This document shows positions 10,185 through 19,992 of a DNA stretch of 64,000 bases, piece after piece. Numbering within the stretch: position 1 is the stretch's first letter; every line of letters starts with the position of its first letter. Source of the DNA: Chthoniobacterales bacterium (GTDB lineage: Bacteria > Verrucomicrobiota > Verrucomicrobiia > Chthoniobacterales > JACTMZ01). Under the pieces are notes generated by a model, which searched no databases, was not told the DNA's origin, and saw nothing but the letters and a program-made list of their open reading frames with translations. The position numbers and the translations under genes are program-made. Where the stretch lies: NCBI GenBank assembly GCA_018402585.1, contig JAGYIO010000008.1:20527-84526 (forward strand). The letters run 5' to 3'.

Positions 10185-11437
10185 CAGGCGACCACGGCCA
10201 TCGATCCTTGCGAAATGGCGGCCGCTTCTTCTTCCGTAATCCAGCGCTCCGCGTAGTCCGGGCCCCACGAGTCGGAGAGGGCGATTTCCCCGGTTTCCGC
10301 GTTGAAGCCACTGATGAGACAGACGTGGCCCTCGTCGGCACCGCGGGCCAGTTGACGGGCGGCACGACGCGCCCCCCGCAGCGATTCCTTCCATTGCCCC
10401 CAGTCGTCAACCTTAAGCCGTTCGCGCGTGCGCTGGTTGATCAATTGGTTGACCGGCCCGGATGTGTCGATCGCCCACAAAACCGGAACACCGGATTCGA
10501 TCCAGGAAGCGACCGTCGAGCCGGCCGGCCGGCCCGCAACCGTGACCACGCGGCGTCCGTGCCGCTGCGCGGCTTGACGGACGGCGGCAACCACACCGGC
10601 CACCGTTGTGCCTCCGCCCGGTCCGGTATTGGCGGCCATGGCGAGGAGATACATATCCGCGGGAATTCCGAGATGTCGGAGCATGCGCTCCATGGTGGCC
10701 GGAACGCAGAAGCCCTTCGGTCCCTGGTTCACCATGGGAATATCACGGATGACCACATCGCCATTCGGGCGGCGCTCGACCCGCTCCGCCAGCCGGGTCC
10801 GCAATTCCCGGTTTGTCACCCGCTCGGCGCGTGCGTTCTCTCCCACCACGGTCGGAGGCACGAGACGCAGGGCGACATACTCCTGGCGCACCGAGACGAG
10901 CTGCAGGGCGTGGCCCTGCCAATCGCGCCGCCGGCTCCGTTCCTGCAGCTGGCCGCCGGCGCCGGTTTTTTCCGCGGTGGCCGGACCAAGCAATGCCTCG
11001 AGCACCGCATCAAGCGCCTCGTCATCGGCCGCGATAGCCTGGCCGTAGTCGCGGAGGATTTTCGCCGCGGGGGGCGGTCGTTCACCCGGTACGGTGCGGC
11101 CGAATTGACCGACCGAATCGCCCTTGTTGGCAAAGATGATGTTGAGGGCCACCGGCTGACCCTCCCGCGCGGAGAGGGAGACCGAATGCGGACGACAACC
11201 GAAAAGGCGCGCGTCGTCCGGCGGATAAAGCCGGTAACTTGCGTCAGCGGGGGTGCGCGATTCGACCGGCAGACCCAAACGCTCCGCCACGGCCCCGGCT
11301 TCTTCGTCCCATAACGTTCCGGCTGCGGGAAAAAGCGGGACGCCAGCCGCTCTGTTCAGCTGGTCGGCCGAAGGTGGTTCGGCCTGCGCGGGCAGGAGGC
11401 TGGCGAGCAGCGCGCCGATCAGGCCGGCACATCTCAT
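10181..11437 (-). CDS. C39-like/papain-fold peptidase domain protein, secreted
   Basis: IPMVNQGPKGFCVPATMERMLRHLG (Cys region), GHVCLISGFNAETGEIALSDSWGPDYAERWI (His and Asn/Asp region); signal peptide. Confidence 0.7.
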   Translation of the reverse strand: MRCAGLIGALLASLLPAQAEPPSADQLNRAAGVPLFPAAGTLWDEEAGAVAERLGLPVESRTPADASYRLYPPDDARLFGCRPHSVSLSAREGQPVALNIIFANKGDSVGQFGRTVPGERPPPAAKILRDYGQAIAADDEALDAVLEALLGPATAEKTGAGGQLQERSRRRDWQGHALQLVSVRQEYVALRLVPPTVVGENARAERVTNRELRTRLAERVERRPNGDVVIRDIPMVNQGPKGFCVPATMERMLRHLGIPADMYLLAMAANTGPGGGTTVAGVVAAVRQAAQRHGRRVVTVAGRPAGSTVASWIESGVPVLWAIDTSGPVNQLINQRTRERLKVDDWGQWKESLRGARRAARQLARGADEGHVCLISGFNAETGEIALSDSWGPDYAERWITEEEAAAISQGSMAVVAW

Positions 11438-12462
11438 ACCCCGGCCGCGGGCCCCAGTGGCGCGACAAGGCGGACATTGAGGGGCTTGACCTTGTCATAA
11501 ATGCGTGCCGCCACGGTCGGTCCGCCTTCGTAGCCGCGGGAGAGCATCTCGAGCTTGGCGTCGAGGTTGTCGATGTAATGCAGCGCAATGGCTTCGGGGG
11601 TCTTGGGTTGCACCGGCGAACCGAAGGCCAGTTCACCGTGGTGCGCAGCGACGAGGTGCAACAAATGCAGGCGCACGTCCTCGTTGTCCGGTTGGAGATT
11701 TTTCCACTCGTCGAGGGGGAGTGTCTTCCACAAGGAATTGACCAGTTCGATCCCGATATTGATGTGACCGAGCAACTCTCCCCGTTCGTCGAACGGCATG
11801 GCGAAACCGCCTTCCTCGATGCAGTTTTCCCAGAGCTTGCCGCAATCATGAAAGAGCACCCCCGATTGCAGCAGGTCGCGGTGCAGGGACGGGTTGGCGG
11901 CACAAATGGCCTCCGCGTAACGCATCATTTGCGCCACATGCTCGACCAGTCCGCCGCGCCGCGCGTGGTGGAAAAAGCGGGCGGCCGCGCTGCGGCGGAA
12001 GCGCGGGCCGAATTTTTCGAGGAAGGCTTGACCCAACCCTTTGAGCCTCGGGTCCCGCAGCGCCGCGACGGCCGACTCGAGGAACTTATAATCCTCTTCC
12101 TGCCGGGCCCGCAGGTCGGCCGGACCAGCGAGGAACTCCTCTTGCTCCGCAACGGTCAGCGGCGCGAAACTCCAACCCTTGGCTTCGAGACCGAATTGCG
12201 CATGCACCACAAATTCGCCTTCCAGCTTGAGGCAGGCGCCGGTCGCCAACTCCCGCGCCGCGCTGAATTGCCCGTTGTCCGACCAGACCCGGAGGACAAA
12301 ACGATCACGCGCATCGACCAATTGCACTTCGAGGAACGGCTTGCCGTCCTTGGAGGCTTTTTCCGTCACCGTCTCGACCAGGACGGGCAAGACAGCCCGG
12401 GCGCGCCCTGCACGGGCGGCCAGGCGGAGCGAAGCGATGTCGGTCAAGTCGGACATTGTCAC
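11434..12462 (-). CDS. OB-fold plus HD-domain 3'-5' exoribonuclease, YhaM-like
   Basis: N-terminal OB-like region; HHARRGGLVEHVAQMM, LLQSGVLFHDCGKLWE (HD), LLHLVAAHHGELAFGSPVQPKTPEAIALHYIDNLDAKLEM. Confidence 0.83.
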   Translation of the reverse strand: MTMSDLTDIASLRLAARAGRARAVLPVLVETVTEKASKDGKPFLEVQLVDARDRFVLRVWSDNGQFSAARELATGACLKLEGEFVVHAQFGLEAKGWSFAPLTVAEQEEFLAGPADLRARQEEDYKFLESAVAALRDPRLKGLGQAFLEKFGPRFRRSAAARFFHHARRGGLVEHVAQMMRYAEAICAANPSLHRDLLQSGVLFHDCGKLWENCIEEGGFAMPFDERGELLGHINIGIELVNSLWKTLPLDEWKNLQPDNEDVRLHLLHLVAAHHGELAFGSPVQPKTPEAIALHYIDNLDAKLEMLSRGYEGGPTVAARIYDKVKPLNVRLVAPLGPAAGV

Positions 12463-13419
12463 TCAGGCTTTGGCCAGGGCTTCCCAGGCGGCACGCTGCG
12501 CGTCGGACAACACCGCGGGCAATTCCACGTCGACGACGGCAAAGAAATCCCCGCGCGTGCCGCCGCGTTGCGGCATGCCCCGGCTCGGGATGCGGAACTT
12601 GCGGCCATTCTGGGTGAGGGGCGGAATCTTCAACTTGGCCCGTCCGTCCAAGGTGGGAATCATGACCTCGCCCCCGAGCACGACCTGGGCAACGGGCAAT
12701 TCGACTTCGTGAATGATGTCCGCTCCCTCCACCGTGAATTCCGGATGACGTTCGAAGCGCACGCGCAGGTAGAGATCGCCGGCCGGACCGCCCCCACTGC
12801 CCTCGCCACCGATGCCGGCCAGGCGGATGCGCTGCCCTTCGGCCACTCCCTTCGGGATTTTCACGGTGTAGGTCTCGACTTTGCCGGAACGACCGCGGGT
12901 GAAGGAAATTTGCCGGGTCGATCCATGCAAGGCTTCCTCCAACGTGACCATGATGTCGGCCTCCGCATCCTGCCCGCGCAGCGCGGCATCCCCGCCGGGA
13001 AAGGCGCTGCCACGGCGGCCCCCGCGCGCTTGGCGTCCGAAAAATGCCTCGAAGAAATCGCTGAACCCCGTGCCGCCGAATTGGAATTCCTCCTCGCCCG
13101 CGCCGGCGCCATAGCCGCCATAGCCGCCAGGGAAACCGCCGCCGCCCGGAGGCGGACGGAAACCGCCGCCGGGTTGCTGCCAATTCGGGCCGAGCTCGTC
13201 GTATTTTTTGCGCTTCTCCGTATCGCTGAGCACCTCGTAAGCCTCGTTGATCTCTTTAAACTTTTCCTCGGCCGTTTTTTTGTCCTTGGCCAGATCGGGA
13301 TGGTGCTGGCGGGCCAGCTTGCGGAAGGCCTTTTTGATTTCCTCAGCCGTGGCCGTTTTGGCCACCCCGATGGTTTTGTAGTAGTCGCGGAATTCCACAG
13401 GCAGAAAAATTTCCTCCAA
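12463..13419 (-). CDS. DnaJ-class molecular chaperone (CbpA-like)
   Basis: [56 protein letters not shown]-domain; G/F-rich linker; C-terminal DnaJ substrate-binding domain; no zinc finger. Confidence 0.92.
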   Translation of the reverse strand: MEEIFLPVEFRDYYKTIGVAKTATAEEIKKAFRKLARQHHPDLAKDKKTAEEKFKEINEAYEVLSDTEKRKKYDELGPNWQQPGGGFRPPPGGGGFPGGYGGYGAGAGEEEFQFGGTGFSDFFEAFFGRQARGGRRGSAFPGGDAALRGQDAEADIMVTLEEALHGSTRQISFTRGRSGKVETYTVKIPKGVAEGQRIRLAGIGGEGSGGGPAGDLYLRVRFERHPEFTVEGADIIHEVELPVAQVVLGGEVMIPTLDGRAKLKIPPLTQNGRKFRIPSRGMPQRGGTRGDFFAVVDVELPAVLSDAQRAAWEALAKA

Positions 13420-13500
13420 CTATAGGTTCCCTTTCCCTCACCCGGCGAACAGATTCCGCCGCTTGGCGGAGGAAGGCCGCCGCGCTACGCTGCCCCGACC

Positions 13501-14769
13501 ATGTTGGATATCCGCCGCCTCCGGGAAACCCCGGAAACCGTCAAAGCCCTCCTCGCCCGGCGCGGTCCGGGCCTCGAAACCCTGGTCGACGCAGTGCTCG
13601 CCACCGACCTCGAACGCCGCACCAACGAGACCCGCTGGCAGCATCTGCAATCCGGGCGCAAACAGCTGAGCAAAGAGATCGGCGCCCTTCGCGCGAAAAA
13701 GGAGGAGAGCACGGCCCTCGAGGCCGAATCGAAAAAGATGGGCGCGGAAATGGAGGCCCTGCAACTCGCCTCGACCGCGGCCGAGGAAAAACAACGCGAA
13801 TTGCTTCTTTCCCTCCCCAACCTGCCGCATGACGAAATCCCGCCGGGCCACGACGCCGCGGCCAACCCCGTCCTCCGCACCTGGGGTGCTCCGCCCGACA
13901 TCGCCGACCCGCAGGACCACATGGCGATCGGCACGCGGCTCGGGCTCTTCGATCTGGAGCGTGCGGCAAAAATCAGCGGGAGCGGATTCATTTGCTACAC
14001 CGGGCCAGGCGCGCGGCTCGAACGGGCCCTCCTTTCCTTCCTCCTCGACCTGCACACCCGCGACCACGGCTACACCGAAATGAGTCCGCCCCTGCTCGTC
14101 AATCGCGCGACCATGACCGGCACGGGACAATTGCCCAAGTTCGAGGCGGATCTCTTCGCGGTGACCGCCGGCGACCTCTTCCTCATTCCCACGGCCGAAG
14201 TCCCGGTGACAAATTTCCACCGCGGAGAAATCCTCCCCGCAGAAAAACTCCCGCTGAAATACGCGGCCTACACCCCCTGCTTCCGCCGCGAGGCCGGCTC
14301 GACCGGCCGCGAGACGCGCGGCCTCATCCGCCTGCACCAGTTCGACAAAGTCGAGCTGGTCAAAATCACCTTGCCGGAACAGGCCGCGGCCGAACTCGAG
14401 TCCCTCACGGCCGACGCCGAACGCGTCCTGCAATTGCTCGGACTCCCCTACCGCGTGATCGAGCTGTGCGGCGGCGACCTCGGGTTCAGTGCGCTCCGCA
14501 CCTATGACATCGAGGTCTGGGCCCCCGGCCACCGCGGCTGGCTCGAGGTTTCCAGTTGCTCGGGATTCGGCGACTACCAGGCCCGCCGCATGGGCCTGCG
14601 TTACAAAGGGGCGGACGGCAAAAACCATTTCTGCCACACCCTGAACGGTTCCGGCACCGCGCTGGCCCGGCTTTACGTCGCGCTGCTCGAGAACGGTCAG
14701 CAACCCGACGGCTCCGTGCACCTTCCGGAAATTCTCCACCCTTATTTCGGCGCGGCAAAACTTTCCTGA
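13501..14769 (+). CDS. serS: Seryl-tRNA synthetase
   Basis: MLDIRRLRETPETVKALLARRG, PTAEVPVTNFHRGEIL, CFRREAGSTGRETRGLIRLHQFDKVELVK, NGSGTALARLYVALLEN. Confidence 0.97.
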   Translation: MLDIRRLRETPETVKALLARRGPGLETLVDAVLATDLERRTNETRWQHLQSGRKQLSKEIGALRAKKEESTALEAESKKMGAEMEALQLASTAAEEKQRELLLSLPNLPHDEIPPGHDAAANPVLRTWGAPPDIADPQDHMAIGTRLGLFDLERAAKISGSGFICYTGPGARLERALLSFLLDLHTRDHGYTEMSPPLLVNRATMTGTGQLPKFEADLFAVTAGDLFLIPTAEVPVTNFHRGEILPAEKLPLKYAAYTPCFRREAGSTGRETRGLIRLHQFDKVELVKITLPEQAAAELESLTADAERVLQLLGLPYRVIELCGGDLGFSALRTYDIEVWAPGHRGWLEVSSCSGFGDYQARRMGLRYKGADGKNHFCHTLNGSGTALARLYVALLENGQQPDGSVHLPEILHPYFGAAKLS

Positions 14770-14772
14770 CCC

Positions 14773-15750
14773 GTGAAAAAAGCGGCCGAACTCCTGCCGC
14801 GCTTCCTCCGCCGGATCGGAACGGTCCCTCCCGCACAGTGCGCCTTGGTCGGTGTCTCCGGAGGCATCGACTCGGTCGTCCTCCTCGACCTTTTGCAGCG
14901 GGCCGGTTTCCCTCAACTCGTCGTGGCCCACTTCCACCACGGTCTGCGCGGGAAAGCCGCCGACCGCGATGAGCAATTTGTGCGCGAACTGGCCGCTTCG
15001 GCCGGCGCCCGGTTCGTCTGCCGCCGCGGCCAGACCCGCGCGCGGGCCGCGCGGAAGAAAGAATCACTGGAGGAAGCCGCCCGGGAATTACGGCGGAACT
15101 TCTTCGCCCGGGCGGCGACCCAACACGGGGCCTGTACGGTTTTCCTCGGTCACCAAGCCGGCGACGCCGCGGAAACCCTCCTCTTTCACCTCGCCCGGGG
15201 GGCCGGACGCCGCGGGCTGGGCAGTCTGCAGGGGGAGGCACCGTTGGAAAAAAGCCCGGCAATCATCGTGCGTCCTTTGCTCGGCTTCACCCGGGCCGAA
15301 ATCACGGCCTATGCCCGCGCACGCCAACTCACCTGGCGCGAGGACAACTCAAACACCTCGCGGGCCTTCACCCGCAATCGCCTGCGCCACGACGTCCTGC
15401 CCGCCCTGGCCCGGGCCGTGGGTTTCGACCCCGTACCCGCCCTGGCCCGCAGTGCGGAAATTTTCGCCGCGGAGGAAACGTGGATGGAAAGCCTCGTCGG
15501 GCCCGAGGCGGAGAGCAGGCAACTCGACCTCCGCACCTTGCGGGGTAAACCGCTTGCCGAGCAGCGCCGCCTGCTCCGCACCTGGCTGGGCGCCCGCACC
15601 GCGACCAGCGTGGATTTCGCCACCATCGAGGCCGCCCGCCAGCTGGCGCTTTCCGGGGGCCCGCCGGCCAAACTCAATCTGCCGCGCGGGCACCACCTGC
15701 GCCGGCGGGCCGGAAAGTTGTTCGTCCAGGGGGCGAAGGGACCGAAATGA
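14773..15750 (+). CDS. tilS: tRNA(Ile)-lysidine synthetase
   Basis: ALVGVSGGIDSVVLLDLL PP-loop, FHHGLRGKAADRDEQFV, GHQAGDAAETLLFHLARG, RNRLRHDVLPAL. Confidence 0.92.
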   Translation: MKKAAELLPRFLRRIGTVPPAQCALVGVSGGIDSVVLLDLLQRAGFPQLVVAHFHHGLRGKAADRDEQFVRELAASAGARFVCRRGQTRARAARKKESLEEAARELRRNFFARAATQHGACTVFLGHQAGDAAETLLFHLARGAGRRGLGSLQGEAPLEKSPAIIVRPLLGFTRAEITAYARARQLTWREDNSNTSRAFTRNRLRHDVLPALARAVGFDPVPALARSAEIFAAEETWMESLVGPEAESRQLDLRTLRGKPLAEQRRLLRTWLGARTATSVDFATIEAARQLALSGGPPAKLNLPRGHHLRRRAGKLFVQGAKGPK

Positions 15751-15753
15751 CAA

Positions 15754-15864
15754 GCGCCACGGCAGGTAAACCCACCGTGGCGCCGCTCACTACGCCAACA
15801 GACCGGGCATTTCGCCCTCACGGGTGCCCGATACACATCTGCGTTCGTCGGGCTTGCGCCCGAC
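15754..15864. terminator. Two intergenic hairpins downstream of tilS (possible terminator/processing structures)
   Basis: GCGCCACGG(N12)CCGTGGCGC at 15754-15783 and GTCGGGC-TTGC-GCCCGAC at 15847-15864; no clear U-tract. Confidence 0.35.
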
Positions 15865-16092
15865 AACCAACAAAGAACCAGCCAAGCACCCGCCTGACCG
15901 CCCCTATTTTGCCGCGCCAAATCGGGGGACGGGACCACGGCGGGACGAACGGCAGGGGAAATGTGATGAGTGGTCGCTGTGCCTTGTTAAGTTCTTATTC
16001 CAAAGGTCTTAACTCAATTGACGATTCGGGACGCGGGGAGCAAATATCATTGGCCATTGACCATCCCCCCGTAGTTTTGGTCTGACCAACCT

Positions 16093-17901
16093 GTGCAATC
16101 AACCCCGGCAACCTGGCTCGCGGCAGCGGACCCACTTCACGACCTCCAGCGGCCGCAGGTCTGGGTGCACTTGGTCTTCACCACCCTGACCTGTTTGATT
16201 GCCGGCTTTGCCGGGATCATCTTCACCCGCGATGAGGTTTTTTTTAGCCCGTTCTGGCCGCTCTCCGGGGTGGCGGCCGGATGCGTCCTCTTGGGCGGAC
16301 CCTGGATGGCGCTTGGCGTTTACGCGGGGCTCGTCTTGCACAACGCCCTGTGGGGACTGCCGGCCTTGCTCACTTGGGCCGGACCGGTCGGTCTTGCTTT
16401 GGAGTCATTGGCCGCTTACGCCATTGCGTCTTTTTTTCTCGGGCCGCGCCCGCGCTTGACCGACCTGCGCGGGTGCCTTGTCTTTCTGCTCGCCCTTCCG
16501 TGGTTACCCGCTGCGCTCAATGGGCTCTACGCCTCCGGCTTGATCTTCCGCGACGAAACCATCCTCGGGCCGCAGTTCGGTCGCGAATTGACCACCTTTA
16601 TTCTGGCCAACGGCAGCGGCCTCGCCCTCCTCGCGCCCGCCTTCGCGGTTTGGACCCAGGCTCCCGATCCCGCCTGGTGGCGCCGCCTCCTGATTCTCGG
16701 GCCGCTCTGCCTCGGCACGGCCTGGCTGGTCTTTTTCACCCCATGGGGTCTGCCGCTTTACCTTCTTTTCCTCCCGCTGCTCGCGGCCGCCGTGGTGCTC
16801 GGGCTACGGGGCGCGGCCCCGCTCATCAGTCTGGTCTCGCTTTTCTTCGCATTTTCCATCCTGCACAATCTCGGTCCTTTCCTTGGCGCGGCCCACGGGT
16901 CCGGGGTTTACGCAGCGATGTATCTCTTCCTCGGCGTCACCTCGTTTTGCATTTTGGGCATCGCGGCGATTGTCGATCACTACCGCCGCCGGCTCGACCT
17001 GGCCGCGCGCGGCGCGGCCAGTGCCGGGCTCATCGTCTGGGAATGGGACGGCGCCGCTGGTCTGCGTTTCGACCGTATCGGCCAACAGTGCCTCCTCGCC
17101 GCGGGGCCCGTCTCGCCGCTCGCCCCGGAAACCCTGTTCCACCCGGAGAAAGACCGCGGCACGCGCGAGACGAAAATCGACGGACGGCCCGTCTTGTCTT
17201 TCTGGGAAGTCTCGCGGCGACTGCCTTCCGGCCAAGCCGATGCGGCGAGCGGTCTCATTCTCGACCTTTCCGAACGCCTCTCGCTCGAACAAGCGCAGCG
17301 CCAAGCGTGGCAGTCGGACCTCGAATTGCGCAATCTGCGGGCCAGCCTCGCCCCGCACCTGCTCTTCAATTGCCTCGCCGCAGTCCGCGGCATCGTGCGC
17401 TCCGATCCCGAGCGCGCCCGCGCCTTCATCGACCACCTCGCGCGCTTCCTGCGCGATAGCACCAATGCGCAATCTCGCGAGACCATCCCCCTGCGCGACG
17501 AATGGCAACTCTGCGAAGATTTTCTCGCCCTTCAAGCTATGCGCTTCGAACGCGAACTGCCCCGGTTGGTCGAAATCGAAGGCGCGGCCTATCATGCCCG
17601 CCTCCCCCCCATGATCCTCCTCAACCTGGTGGAAAACGCGGTCAAACACGGCGAAGTCAACCAACGCCACCCGCTCCTTGTTTCCGCGCGCCTTAAAGGC
17701 GGACGCCTTGATGCTTTGGTCCGGAGTCATGGCGCGCTCGGACCCCAACCCTCCGACCGCCCGGGCGGCCTCGGTATGGCGCGCGCACGGTTGCTCGCCG
17801 TCTACGGTGCCGCGGCCTCGCTCGAGATTTCGGGAGCCGGCGGCGAAGTCACCGCCTCCCTGCACCTGCCTGCGGAGCCTCCGCCCGACCGGAACCGTTG
17901 A
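16093..17901 (+). CDS. MASE1-like membrane sensor with LytS/YehU-type histidine kinase
   Basis: Multi-TM N-terminus (FTRDEVFFSPFWPLSGVAAGCVLLGG...), kinase LRASLAPHLLFNCLAAVRGIV and PPMILLNLVENAVKHG; overlaps LytTR regulator start. Confidence 0.85.
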   Translation: MQSTPATWLAAADPLHDLQRPQVWVHLVFTTLTCLIAGFAGIIFTRDEVFFSPFWPLSGVAAGCVLLGGPWMALGVYAGLVLHNALWGLPALLTWAGPVGLALESLAAYAIASFFLGPRPRLTDLRGCLVFLLALPWLPAALNGLYASGLIFRDETILGPQFGRELTTFILANGSGLALLAPAFAVWTQAPDPAWWRRLLILGPLCLGTAWLVFFTPWGLPLYLLFLPLLAAAVVLGLRGAAPLISLVSLFFAFSILHNLGPFLGAAHGSGVYAAMYLFLGVTSFCILGIAAIVDHYRRRLDLAARGAASAGLIVWEWDGAAGLRFDRIGQQCLLAAGPVSPLAPETLFHPEKDRGTRETKIDGRPVLSFWEVSRRLPSGQADAASGLILDLSERLSLEQAQRQAWQSDLELRNLRASLAPHLLFNCLAAVRGIVRSDPERARAFIDHLARFLRDSTNAQSRETIPLRDEWQLCEDFLALQAMRFERELPRLVEIEGAAYHARLPPMILLNLVENAVKHGEVNQRHPLLVSARLKGGRLDALVRSHGALGPQPSDRPGGLGMARARLLAVYGAAASLEISGAGGEVTASLHLPAEPPPDRNR

Positions 17902-18635
17902 CCATGAAAACGCTCACCGCCCTCATCGTCGACGACGAACCCGCGGCCCGCCGCGACCTGCTCGAGGTGCTCGCCTCTATCGGGCAGGTCGACGTCGTGG
18001 CGCAAGCTTCTGATGCCGCTGCGGCGCAACTGCTCGCGCGCCGCCATCGGCCGAACCTCGTCTTCTTGGATATCCAGCTGCCGGGAGCCAACGGATTTGC
18101 CGCCTTGGAGGGGATCGATGCCTCGCGCAGTTGCGTCATTTTCACCACGGCTTACGCGCAATTTGCCCTCCGCGCCTTCGAAGTCGGGGCCACGGACTAC
18201 CTGCTCAAACCGGTCGAGGAGGAGCGTTGCCGGCGGGCCATCGAACGGGCCCGGGAAATCCTCCAACGGGCCCAAGGCGAGACCCCAAGCGGCACGTTGG
18301 AAATCGAGGAACGGGGACGCCACGTGCGCGTGGCCATGGATTCCGTCCGCCTGCTCAAGGCGGAGGGCAACTACCTTGAAGTCGTCCATGACCAGGGCCG
18401 CGGGCTGGTCCGCCGCACCCTCGAAGGTCTGCTCGCCGATCTGCCGGCGGGCCAGTTGGTCCGCCTCAACCGCCACCAAGCGGTGGACCCGTCCACGGTG
18501 CAAGCCTGGAGCGGCAGCGGACAGCGCGGTCTCCGCCTTGTCCTGCGGGACGGCACCGAATTGTCCGTCTCGCGCCGCCGCAGCACCGAGGTCGTAAACC
18601 GGATCCGCCGGACCGCCACGATGCGGGTCAAGTAG
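17898..18635 (+). CDS. LytTR-family response regulator
   Basis: LIVDDEPAARRDLLEVL, NLVFLDIQLPGANGF, VIFTTAYAQFALRAFEVGATDYLLKP; C-term MDSVRLLKAEGNYLEVVHDQG, LVRLNRHQAVD, LSVSRRRSTEV. Confidence 0.92.
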   Translation: MTMKTLTALIVDDEPAARRDLLEVLASIGQVDVVAQASDAAAAQLLARRHRPNLVFLDIQLPGANGFAALEGIDASRSCVIFTTAYAQFALRAFEVGATDYLLKPVEEERCRRAIERAREILQRAQGETPSGTLEIEERGRHVRVAMDSVRLLKAEGNYLEVVHDQGRGLVRRTLEGLLADLPAGQLVRLNRHQAVDPSTVQAWSGSGQRGLRLVLRDGTELSVSRRRSTEVVNRIRRTATMRVK

Positions 18636-18723
18636 AGAGGTTATTCTTGCCGCCCGCCGCCGCTTGGTGACAATCGTTCCGGTTTGCGGCGCGGGTCAGG
18701 AGCCTTCGTCCCGACCAATCATT

Positions 18724-19992
18724 ATGGCAAATACAATCCTTGTCGGCGCCCAGTGGGGTGACGAAGGCAAAGGGAAAATCATCGATTACCTGACCGACGG
18801 AGCCGATGCCGTCGTGCGCACCCAGGGCGGCAACAACGCCGGCCACACCATCGTGCACGGCAAGCGGAAATTCGTTCTCCACCTCATCCCCAGCGGCATC
18901 CTCCGGCCCGGCAAAACTTGCGTGATGGCCAACGGCGTGGTGGTCGACCCGCTCGCCCTCGTCGCCGAAATCTCCGGCCTGCGCAAGAAAGGCATTCCGG
19001 TAGGCAAAAACCTCCTGCTCAGCGATGGCGCCCACCTCGTTATGCCCTGGCACCGCGCGCTGGACGAAGCCCGCGAACAGCGCAAAGGGAAAAACAAAAT
19101 CGGCACGACCAAGCGGGGCATCGGCCCGGCTTACGGCGACAAAGCCGCCCGCACCGGACTGCGCGTCGGCGATCTCCTCGACCCCGCGGAGTTCGCCGGA
19201 AAATTCAAAGCGCGCCTGCGGGAGAACAATGCCGTCCTGCGCTCGCTCGGCGCGAAACCCGTCCCGCTGCAACCTGCCCTCCGGCAATACCTCGCCGCGG
19301 CCAAAACCCTGCGTCCCTTCATCACCAACACGGTGGTCTGGCTCCATGGCGTCATGGCCCGCGGACGCGGCCTCCTTTTCGAGGGGGCCCAAGGCACTTA
19401 CCTCGACCTCGACCACGGCACGTATCCCTTCGTGACCAGCTCAAACACCACGGCCGGGGGCGCCTGCACCGGATCCGGGGTGCCGCCGCACCGGATGGAC
19501 AAGGTCATCGGGGTGATCAAAGCCTACACCACACGCGTCGGGGAAGGACCCTTTCCGACCGAGGACGAAGAGATCTCGTACCTCCTCCACGGCATGGGCC
19601 GCGAATACGGTGCCACCACGGGACGCGCCCGGCGCTGCGGGTGGTTCGACGCCGTGGCCACGCGTTATGCCGCGATGATCAACGGGATTGATGAACTGGC
19701 CATCACCAACCTCGACGGGCTCGACCACGTTCCCCTGATCAAGGTCTGCACGGCCTACAAACTCGGCGGCAAAACGCTGAAACACCCGCCGACCAGCGCA
19801 GCCGACTGGGCCCTTTGCCGTCCGGTCTACCGCACCTTCCGCGGTTGGATGCAGGATACTTGCAAAGCCCGCCGCTTCGGCCAATTGCCCCCCGCCGCCC
19901 GGGTCTACGCCAAGGCCCTCGCGGAATTGACCGGGGCAAAACTTTCCATTGTCAGTATCGGCGCCGCGCACGACGAAACCATCCGGCTGTGA
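18724..19992 (+). CDS. purA: Adenylosuccinate synthetase
   Basis: MANTILVGAQWGDEGKGKIIDYLTDGADAVVRTQGGNNAGHTI, FEGAQGTYLDLDHGTYPFVTSSNTTAGGACTGSG. Confidence 0.97.
   Translation: MANTILVGAQWGDEGKGKIIDYLTDGADAVVRTQGGNNAGHTIVHGKRKFVLHLIPSGILRPGKTCVMANGVVVDPLALVAEISGLRKKGIPVGKNLLLSDGAHLVMPWHRALDEAREQRKGKNKIGTTKRGIGPAYGDKAARTGLRVGDLLDPAEFAGKFKARLRENNAVLRSLGAKPVPLQPALRQYLAAAKTLRPFITNTVVWLHGVMARGRGLLFEGAQGTYLDLDHGTYPFVTSSNTTAGGACTGSGVPPHRMDKVIGVIKAYTTRVGEGPFPTEDEEISYLLHGMGREYGATTGRARRCGWFDAVATRYAAMINGIDELAITNLDGLDHVPLIKVCTAYKLGGKTLKHPPTSAADWALCRPVYRTFRGWMQDTCKARRFGQLPPAARVYAKALAELTGAKLSIVSIGAAHDETIRL

Noticed and set aside
12305-13183. 292-aa ORF overlapping dnaJ-like gene
   Set aside because: Alternative frame of the G/F-rich DnaJ coding region; Arg-rich artefact.
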